From: Pseudomonadota bacterium
Lineage (GTDB): Bacteria; Pseudomonadota; Alphaproteobacteria; Rhizobiales; Segnochrobactraceae
Direction of reading: 5' to 3'
Assembly: GCA_023442215.1 (NCBI GenBank)
Contig: JAEZMP010000503.1
Location: 1 to 11,249, forward strand
DNA length: 11,249 nucleotides
Numbering within the stretch: position 1 is the stretch's first letter; each line of letters begins with the position of its first letter. Below are positions 1 through 6,600 of the stretch, in pieces. The position numbers were made by a program, and so were the translations under genes. A model generated the notes under the pieces. The model searched no databases. It was not told where the DNA came from and worked only from the letters and a program-made list of their open reading frames with translations.

Positions 1-24
1 CCTTCGGGAGCAAGCACGCGATGA
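1..24 (+). CDS. Possible 3' end of an upstream gene (partial)
   Basis: Frame 1 is open from the window edge for seven codons (ending G-A-S-T-R) and stops with TGA at 22-24. This gives a 4-base ATGA overlap with the ATG of the ABC ATPase at 21. The same ATGA overlap joins the ATPase to the next permease, so an upstream gene of the same operon, for example the missing substrate-binding protein, is a reasonable guess. Eight codons are too few to identify anything. The frame of the ATPase itself is also open up to the window edge, so the overlap could be chance. Confidence 0.3.
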   Translation, partial: PSGASTR

Positions 25-1124
25 CCGCCCACACCATCTTCGCCGGCGCGGCCGGCCGTGCCGCGGCGCCCTCCGCCGGCGGCGGCCGCCTCGAACTCAT
101 CGACCTGCAGAGGGCGTTCGGCACCTACCGCGCGCTCGACGGGATCAACCTGACCGTGGACCGCGGGGAATTCATCGCGCTGCTCGGTCCCTCCGGCTGC
201 GGCAAGTCGACGGCGCTCAACTGCATCGCCGGCCTGATCCCGCTCACCGGCGGCGAGATCCGCGTCGACGGCCGCGCGATCCACGAACTCCAGCCCGAGC
301 AGCGCGGGTTCGGCATGGTGTTCCAGTCCTATGCGCTGTTCCCGCACATGACGATCCGCAAGAATGTCGGCTTCGGCCTCGCGATGCAGGGCGTTCCACG
401 CGCCGAGGCGGAGCAGCGGGTCGACGCGGCGCTCGATCTGGTGCGGCTGAAGTCCCAGGCCGACAAGCTGCCCGGCCAGCTCTCCGGCGGCCAGCAGCAG
501 CGCGTGGCGATCGCCCGCGCCATCGTGATCCGCCCGCCGCTGGTGCTGATGGACGAGCCACTCTCCAACCTCGACGCCAAGCTGCGCCTCGAGATGCGCG
601 CGGAGATCCGGGCGATCCACGACGCCATCGGCTCGACCACGATCTATGTCACCCACGATCAGGACGAGGCGTTGTCGCTCGCCGACCGGATCGTGGTGAT
701 GTCGCACGGCGTGATCCGCCAGGTCGGCACGCCGGAAGACCTGTACGAGCGGCCGGCGAGCGCCGACGTCGCCGACTTCATGGGCTTCCGCACCCGCGTC
801 TCCGGCCGGATCGCCGACGGCGCCGGCACTGTCGAGATCGCGGGCGGCCGTCTCGTACTGCCCGCGGCGATGGCCCACGCGCCGGGGTCCGCCGTCTCCG
901 TTGCGATTCGACCGGAGGATCTCGTCGCGGCGCGCGCAGACGGCGGCATCCAGGCGGTCGTGCGCTCCATCGAATATCGCGGGCGCGCCTGGTTCGGCGC
1001 CGCGACGCTGACCGACGAGACGACCGCCTATTTCCGCGCCGACACCGCGCTGCCGGCGGGCGAGGCCGTGTCCCTGCGCTTCGATCCGGCGCGCACCCTC
1101 GTCTTTGCGGAGGCGCGGGCATGA
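21..1124 (+). CDS. ABC transporter ATP-binding protein (PotA/UgpC/FbpC-like importer ATPase)
   Basis: This is the energy-coupling subunit of an ABC importer. It hydrolyses ATP on the cytoplasmic face to drive the two permeases encoded downstream. All nucleotide-binding motifs are intact over residues about 24-255: Walker A GPSGCGKST (56-64, K62), Q-loop Q102, signature LSGGQQQ (154-160), Walker B LVLMDE (174-179), D-loop SNLD (182-185) and H-loop H212. Residues about 260-365 form a TOBE-like regulatory domain, as in PotA, MalK and FbpC ATPases. The length of 367 aa is usual for that family. The first ~23 residues are Ala/Gly-rich and precede the conserved core. The ATG at 21 has a GGGAG at 6-10, a somewhat long spacing. 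The stop overlaps the start of the next gene (ATGA at 1121-1124), indicating translational coupling. The CUT1/polyamine/iron/thiamine/phosphonate importer ATPases are very similar, so the substrate cannot be assigned. Confidence 0.95.
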   Translation: MTAHTIFAGAAGRAAAPSAGGGRLELIDLQRAFGTYRALDGINLTVDRGEFIALLGPSGCGKSTALNCIAGLIPLTGGEIRVDGRAIHELQPEQRGFGMVFQSYALFPHMTIRKNVGFGLAMQGVPRAEAEQRVDAALDLVRLKSQADKLPGQLSGGQQQRVAIARAIVIRPPLVLMDEPLSNLDAKLRLEMRAEIRAIHDAIGSTTIYVTHDQDEALSLADRIVVMSHGVIRQVGTPEDLYERPASADVADFMGFRTRVSGRIADGAGTVEIAGGRLVLPAAMAHAPGSAVSVAIRPEDLVAARADGGIQAVVRSIEYRGRAWFGAATLTDETTAYFRADTALPAGEAVSLRFDPARTLVFAEARA

Positions 1125-2032
1125 GCGACGCGGCACTCGGCATTGGCTACCGGCAGGCCCGGCCGTCGCTGCGCACCCGGCTCGCGGCCCGCGGGTTCGA
1201 CGGCACCACGCTGCTCGTGCTGCCGGGGCTTCTCGCGGTGCTGGCGCTGTTCATCTATCCGTTCGCCTACGGCGTGGTGGACTCGATCACGCCCGCCACC
1301 GGACCATGGTTCGAGAACTATCGGCGCTTCTTCTCCGATCCGTTCCTCTACGACACCATCGGCGCCACGCTCTGGCTCGCGTTGCCGGTGACGGTGCTCA
1401 ATCTCGCGCTCGCGGTACCGATCGCGTTCCGCGTCCGGCTGATGCGTCACCAGCGGCTGCTCACCATCATCCTGGTGCTGCCGATCACCCTCGGCACGGT
1501 GCTGGTGGCGGAGGGCCTGCTCAACTTCCTCGGCCCACAGGGCTGGTTCAACCGGACGCTGCTGACGATCGGCCTGCTCGACGCCCCGATCCGGCTCACG
1601 AACAACTACTGGGGCGTGTTCGCCTCGCTGCTGATCACCGGCTTTCCGTTCGCCTTCCTGCTGACGCTGTCCTACGTATCCGGCATCGACCCGGCGATCG
1701 AGCACGCGGCGGCGACGCTCGGCGCCAGCGCGCGGCGCCGGTTCACGCGCATCTTCCTGCCGCTTCTGGTGCCGGGGCTCGCGGTCACGTTCTGTCTTGC
1801 CTTCGTGCAGGCCTTCGCGGTGTTCCCCTCCGCGGTGCTGCTCGGCGCGCCCGCGGGGCCGACGCGCGTCATCTCGATCGCGGCCTACACGGCGGCCTTC
1901 GAGGAATACAACCACTCGCTCGGCTCGGCGATCGCCATCATCATGGGCGTCGTCCAGTTCGCCGTCATTCTGCTTGTGCTCGGGTTGCGCGGCCTGTTCT
2001 ACCGCGGTCCGGCCGGCGGCACGAAAGGCTGA
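1121..2032 (+). CDS. ABC transporter permease, PotB-like
   Basis: This is the first inner-membrane permease of the importer (303 aa). A basic cytoplasmic N-terminus (residues 1-30) is followed by about six hydrophobic segments. The first is at about 30-50 (start LLVLPGLLAVLALFIYPFAY), and the last is near 265-292. The BPD_transp_1 cytoplasmic EAA loop, which docks on the ATPase, is clear: EHAAATLG at residues 194-201, followed by a basic stretch and LPLLVPG. The start is well placed, with GGAGG at 1109-1113 lying 7 bases upstream of the ATG, inside the end of the ATPase gene. The gene is translationally coupled to the ATPase and followed after 5 bases by the second permease. Order and size match PotB-type permeases of putative spermidine/putrescine systems. 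Iron(III), thiamine or phosphonate import cannot be ruled out. Confidence 0.93.
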   Translation: MSDAALGIGYRQARPSLRTRLAARGFDGTTLLVLPGLLAVLALFIYPFAYGVVDSITPATGPWFENYRRFFSDPFLYDTIGATLWLALPVTVLNLALAVPIAFRVRLMRHQRLLTIILVLPITLGTVLVAEGLLNFLGPQGWFNRTLLTIGLLDAPIRLTNNYWGVFASLLITGFPFAFLLTLSYVSGIDPAIEHAAATLGASARRRFTRIFLPLLVPGLAVTFCLAFVQAFAVFPSAVLLGAPAGPTRVISIAAYTAAFEEYNHSLGSAIAIIMGVVQFAVILLVLGLRGLFYRGPAGGTKG

Positions 2033-2037
2033 CCCCC

Positions 2038-2883
2038 ATGATCCGCGACCGTGGCATCGGATCGAAGCTGTGGCGCACGGCGGTGTGGGCCGTGGCGGTG
2101 CTGTTCATCCTCAACCTCGCCGGGGTCATCGCCACCGTCGTGGTGAACTCGCTGGCGACACGCTGGCTCGGCACGTGGCTGCCGACGGGCTTCACCACGC
2201 GCTGGTATTTCGCCGCGTGGCGGGAATTCCAGCTGACCGACGTGCTCATCGTGACGTTCGAGATCGTCTTCCTCGTCACGCTCCTGTCCGGCCTGATCGG
2301 CATCACCACAGCCTATGCGCTGGCGCGGCGCGATTTTCCCGGCAAGCGGCTGGTCACGCTGGTGTTCCTGCTGCCGATGCTGGTGCCGCCGCTGACCTAT
2401 GGCATCCCGCTCGCCACGCTGCTCTATCAGGTCGGGCTCGGGGGAAGCTTCTGGGGCGTCGTGATCATCAATCTGGTGCCGTCGATCCCGTTCGTGGTGC
2501 TGGTCATGGTGCCCTTCATCGAGCAGATCGACCCGCGCGTCGAAGCCGCCGCCCGGGTGTTCGGGGCGGGCACCGGCAGCCTGTTCGTCCGCATCCTGCT
2601 GCCGCTGCTGCTGCCGGGAATGCTCGCCGCGCTGCTGCTGGTGCTGGTGCGCACGATCGCGATGTTCGAGCTGACCTTCCTCGTCGCCGGACCGACGAGC
2701 CAGACCCTCGTGGTCTCGCTCTATTATGCGGTGTTCGCCTCGGGCGTGCGCGCGTCTCAATCGATCGATGCCATGGCCGTGGTCTACATGGTGACGACGC
2801 TGTTCTGGCTGGTGCTGGCACTGCGGTTCGTCAACCCGACCCAGATCGTCTCGCGGGCGAAGCAGTCGCAGCCGGCCCATTGA
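2038..2883 (+). CDS. ABC transporter permease, PotC-like
   Basis: This is the second permease of the same importer (281 aa), which would pair with the previous protein to form the channel. About six hydrophobic segments are visible, the first at about 12-37 and the last near 245-265. The EAA loop is EAAARVFG at residues 169-176, followed by the usual LPLLLPG. The chosen ATG lies 5 bases after the preceding stop, with GAAAGG at 2023-2028 as a moderate ribosome site. The frame is open far upstream, but that stretch overlaps the first permease and lacks permease-like sequence, so it is a shadow and the long form is rejected. The C-terminal tail is polar and basic (RAKQSQ). No substrate-binding protein follows, so the operon as seen is ATPase-permease-permease. 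Confidence 0.93.
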   Translation: MIRDRGIGSKLWRTAVWAVAVLFILNLAGVIATVVVNSLATRWLGTWLPTGFTTRWYFAAWREFQLTDVLIVTFEIVFLVTLLSGLIGITTAYALARRDFPGKRLVTLVFLLPMLVPPLTYGIPLATLLYQVGLGGSFWGVVIINLVPSIPFVVLVMVPFIEQIDPRVEAAARVFGAGTGSLFVRILLPLLLPGMLAALLLVLVRTIAMFELTFLVAGPTSQTLVVSLYYAVFASGVRASQSIDAMAVVYMVTTLFWLVLALRFVNPTQIVSRAKQSQPAH

Positions 2884-2945
2884 CGGTGCGGACGCACCGG
2901 AGGATGGGCTGGCAGGCATGAATGCGGGCGCGTTGCCGCCCGTAT
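2884..2945 (+). terminator. Two consecutive hairpins after the ABC operon
   Basis: Hairpin 1 starts directly at the TGA: CGGTGC (2884-2889) pairs perfectly with GCACCG (2894-2899) around a GGAC loop. Hairpin 2 pairs 2922-2930 (ATGCGGGCG) with 2937-2945 (CGCCCGTAT), 9 bp with one G-T wobble and a 6-base loop. Neither is followed by a T-run, so this is not a classical intrinsic terminator. The hairpins may protect the transcript's 3' end or act with Rho. Position after the last permease gene supports a transcript-end role. Confidence 0.4.
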
Positions 2946-3087
2946 CGCCAGTCGCGCAACGATGGGCGCCTCCTCATCGTCGAGACGGTTTCGCCTTGTG
3001 ATCCTGAAGCTGATCGCTCTGCACGACGGCGCTCCGGTTCCTGCCGGAACGCTTTCGGGCAGCGACGCATTTTCGCGCGCCCGTCAT

Positions 3088-3112
3088 GGAACGAGACCGG
3101 CGATGCCGCGTT
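3088..3112 (+). promoter_or_regulatory. EcfG-type (general stress sigma factor) promoter
   Basis: GGAAC at 3088-3092 is separated by exactly 16 bases from CGTT at 3109-3112. GGAAC-N16/17-CGTT is the established promoter consensus of the alphaproteobacterial general stress response sigma factor EcfG (SigT, RpoE2). The match is exact at all nine core bases and in spacing. It faces the response regulator and kinase genes. Transcription would start near 3119-3120, giving a leader of about 140 bases to the ATG at 3260 or about 60 to the alternative TTG at 3182. A chance match in GC-rich DNA is possible, but the position and the type of downstream gene make it credible. Confidence 0.65.
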
Positions 3113-3128
3113 TAGCCGGGCCTGACCC

Positions 3129-3147
3129 ACGGTCCGGATTCGACCGT
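3129..3147. repeat. Inverted repeat ACGGTC-N7-GACCGT in the leader
   Basis: A perfect 6-bp inverted repeat (3129-3134 and 3142-3147, 7-base loop) begins about 10 bases after the predicted EcfG start point. It could be a leader hairpin or an operator half-site pair, or chance. Confidence 0.3.
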
Positions 3148-3259
3148 TCCGGTATGGGGCTGAATCAGCAAGGGAAGTCGTTTGAAGAGCGGGCGTCCGG
3201 CCCGGATACTCGAAAATCTGGATTGGCGGGCGCCGGGCGCAGCAGCATCGGAGATGAAG

Positions 3260-3625
3260 ATGGGACTGGAGGGGGTACGGGTCCTTCTCGTCGAAGACGA
3301 AAGCCTGATCGCCATGTCGGTCGAAGACATGCTCTACGATCTCGGCTGCTCGCTCACCGCGACCGCGAGCAGCGTCGACGAGGCGATCGAGCGGGTGAAC
3401 GAAGGGGGGTTCGACTTCGCGCTTCTCGACATCAACCTGCGCGGCAAAGAGGTGTTTCCCGTCGCCGATCTTCTCGCCAAGCGGGGCGTTCCGTTCGCCT
3501 TTGCCAGCGGATACGGCGCGGCGGGATTGCCGCCGGCATTCCGCGGCCGCACCGTCGTTTCCAAGCCATTCAAGATGAAGGACCTCTCAGGCGCGCTCTC
3601 AGCCGCGCTCGAGAGGGAGGCCTGA
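3260..3625 (+). CDS. Single-domain response regulator, FAT GUY-like
   Basis: This is a stand-alone receiver of 121 aa with no output domain, expected to act by phosphotransfer or protein contact in the cytoplasm. The receiver residues are present: acidic pocket E12-D13, phospho-acceptor D57 (LLDINL) and K102 in VSKPF. The segment PFAFASGYG (78-86) closely matches the FAT GUY motif (PFxFATGYG) of alphaproteobacterial regulators such as SdrG and MrrA, which act in general-stress phosphosignalling. Here Ser83 replaces the usual Thr. The ATG at 3260 was chosen because GGAG (3250-3253) lies 6 bases upstream and the receiver fold begins at residue 6. An ATG at 3254 would be too close to that site. 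A TTG at 3182 with AGGGAA at 3171-3176 would add 26 residues with no family match. The gene is 33 bases from the kinase gene, so co-transcription and partnership are likely. Confidence 0.9.
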   Translation: MGLEGVRVLLVEDESLIAMSVEDMLYDLGCSLTATASSVDEAIERVNEGGFDFALLDINLRGKEVFPVADLLAKRGVPFAFASGYGAAGLPPAFRGRTVVSKPFKMKDLSGALSAALEREA

Positions 3626-3658
3626 TCCCGCCCGCAGCCCAAGCCGCTTCACCAAAGC

Positions 3659-6600
3659 ATGGCAGCCAGACGGACGACCATGAGCGAACCCAGGCTTCCC
3701 GAGACGGACAACCATCCCGCCGCGCTCCGATTCCTTGCCGGTGGCGGCGAGATGGGGGCCCTCATCCGAGGCTATGACTGGGCGAGCGGCCCCCTCGGCC
3801 CGCCGGAATCCTGGCCGCAGAGCCTGAGGACGGCCGTCCGCATCATGCTGACGTCGCGACAGCCGATCTGGATCGGCTGGGGCGAGGAGCTGATCTATCT
3901 CTACAACGATGCCTACAAGTCGATCATCGGCGGCAAGCATCCCTGGGCGCTCGGAAAGCCGACGGCCGAGGTGTGGCGGGAGATATGGCCGGACATCGGG
4001 CCGATGCTCAACACCGCCATGGGCGGGATCGAAGGCACCTATGTCGAGGAGCAGCTCCTGATCATGGAGCGCCACGGCTACGCCGAGGAAACCTACTACA
4101 CGTTCTCCTACAGTCCGATCCCGGACGACGACGGCGATCCCGGCGGCATCATCTGCGCCAACACCGACGACACCCAGCGCGTGATCGGCGAGCGCCAGCT
4201 GAAGCTCCTCAGCGAGCTCGCGGCCCATACCGCGGATGTCCGCTCATGGACCGAAACATGCCAGCGCAGCGCGACGGCGCTTGCCACCGACCCGTATGAC
4301 CTGACCTTCTCACTGCTCTACATGATTTCGCCGAACGAGGACGGCGCCGTCCTCGCCGCCAGCCACGGCGTCGCTGCGGGACACCCGGCGGCTCCGGTCA
4401 CGCTTCCGGCAGACGCCACGTCGCCATGGCCGATCGCGGAGGTGCTGCGGACGCACGAGCCGGTGGTGGTCGAGGGCATCGCCGGGCTCTTCGGCGGCGC
4501 GGCACCGACCGGTGCGTGGGACAGGGCCACGACAACGGCGGCTGTGCTGCCGGTCCCCCAGTCCGGCGAAACCGGACGCGCGGGCATCCTGGTCGTCGGC
4601 CTCAATCCATACCGGCTGTTCGACGAGGCATACCGGGGCTTCCTCGGCCTCGCCGCCGGCCAGATCGGGGCCGCGGTCGCGAATGCCGACGCCTACGAGG
4701 AAGAGAGGCGGCGGGCCGAGGCGCTGGCCGAGCTCGACCGCGCCAAGACGGCGTTCTTCTCCAATGTCAGCCACGAATTCCGCACGCCGCTGACGCTGAT
4801 GCTCGGGCCGCTGGAAGAGCTTCTCTCGGTCGACGGATCGGTGGAGGATATGCGGACGCAGGCGGAGCTGGCGCATCGCAACGGCACGCGCCTGCTCCGG
4901 CTCGTCAACAGCCTGCTCGATTTCTCGCGGATCGAGGCCGGTCGCATCCGCGCGACCTACGTTCCGACCGACCTTGCGAGATTCAGCGCGGAGATCGCCT
5001 CCAGCTTCCGCTCGGCGATCGAGCGGGCCGGGATGGCGCTCGATCTGAAGTGCGAGCCGCTCCCCGAAGCGGTCTATATCGACCGGGAGATGTGGGAGAA
5101 GGTTCTCCTCAATCTTCTATCGAATGCCTTCAAGTTCACCCTCGATGGCAAAATCAGCGTCAGCGTGACACCGTCCGACGACCGGCGGTGGGCCACGATC
5201 GAGGTGCGCGATACCGGCATCGGCATCGCGGAACACGAGATCCCGAAGCTGTTCGAGCGGTTCCACCGCATCGAGGGCGTGCAGGGCCGCAGCTACGAGG
5301 GAAGCGGCATCGGCCTCGCCCTTGTCCATGAGCTGGTCAAGCTTCACGGTGGGCGGATCGCGGTCGAGAGTACGCCGGGCGTCGGCACGGCCTTCACCGT
5401 CGCCCTGCCGTTCGGCCGCGAGCATTTGCCGCCGGAGCACGTCAGGGCGGGACTTTCCGAGGAGGCCGACGTCGTCCGCGCGCACGAATTCGTCGAGGAG
5501 GCGCTGCGCTGGCTGCCCGACGGCGGGCCTGGGCTCGATATCGATGGAGAGCTGTCGGTGCCCGGGCTCGGCGCCATCGCCGCACAGGCCCCCGCCGCGC
5601 AGCCGGCCGGCAAGCGCGTGCTGCTCGCCGACGACAACGCCGACATGCGAGCCTATGTCCGCCGCCTGCTCCAGTCCCAGGGCTATCTCGTCGACACCGC
5701 CGGTGATGGCGAGGTCGCTCTCTCCGCCGCCCGCGCGCGCAAGCCGGATCTCATCCTGACCGACGTGATGATGCCCCGGCTCGACGGCTTCGGCCTTCTG
5801 AAGCGCATCCGCAGCGATCCGTCGCTGGCGGAGGTCCCCATCCTGATGCTCTCCGCCCGGGCGGGGGAGGAGGCGAAGGTCGAGGGGCTGGAGGCCGGTG
5901 CCGACGACTACCTGATCAAGCCGTTCGCGGCCCGCGAGCTGCTGGCGCGGGTTCATTCCAACATCCAGATGGCGGAAGTCCGCCGGGAGGCCAACCGCGC
6001 CGTCTTCCGCAGCGAGCAGCGCTACCTGATGACCCAGGACCGGCTCTCGCTCGCGCTGTCGACGGGGCGCGTCGCGGTGTTCGAATGGGACGTGGACAGC
6101 GACCGCATCGCGTTCCAGGGGCCGCTGGTGGAGGTGTTCGGCGTGGCCGGACCGGAAGCAGAGATCGGCCTTCCGCGCGGGGAGTTCCTGCATGCGCTCG
6201 ACGCGAGGGACAAGGACCGCGTCCTGGCGCGGCTCGACCGCTCGGTCGAAACAGGGGAGCCCTATGAGGCGGAATATCGCGTCCATGGGTCCGGCGAGGA
6301 ACGCATCGTCATCGCGCGTGGCCGGGTCGAGACCGACGACATGGGCCACAAGAGGATGGTCGGCATCGTCATCGACGTCACCGAAGAAAAGGCGGCAAGC
6401 GCGGCGCTGATGGAACAGACGCGGGCGCTGCAGATCCTCGTTCGCGCAGCCGCGGCCATCTCCGGCGACCTCGATCAGAGCCGGCTTGTCCAGACCATCG
6501 CAGACGCCGCGGTCGAGATCACCGGCGCCGAATGCGGGGCTTTCTTCTATAACCTCGCCGATGCCGAGGGCAGACGCTACCGGCTTTCCGCACTGTCGGG

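Larger units (their letters stand above)
2946..3259. other. Intergenic stretch between ABC operon and signalling operon
   Basis: No convincing gene is present. Several short frames are open here on both strands, as expected in GC-rich DNA, but none shows a recognisable domain. The region contains the EcfG-type promoter at 3088-3112, an inverted repeat at 3129-3147, and the ribosome sites that bear on the start of the response regulator. A TTG at 3182 could extend the regulator upstream. Confidence 0.6.

Noticed and set aside
1105..2037. Long upstream extension of the second permease
   Set aside because: The frame is open, but this part lies over the first permease in another frame and encodes Arg/Ala/His-rich sequence with no membrane pattern. 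The ATG at 2038 gives a normal-length permease.
1797..2921. Plus-strand frame overlapping both permeases
   Set aside because: The Arg/His/Ala-rich translation has no domain and overlaps two well-supported permease genes.
3046..3070. Second GGAAC (3046-3050) as another EcfG -35 element
   Set aside because: At 16-17 bases downstream there is GCAT/CATT, not CGTT, so the -10 element does not match.
2962..3777. Plus-strand 271-codon frame across the intergenic region, regulator and kinase start
   Set aside because: The translation is low-complexity Arg/Ser/Gly-rich, conflicts with the receiver gene and has no domain.
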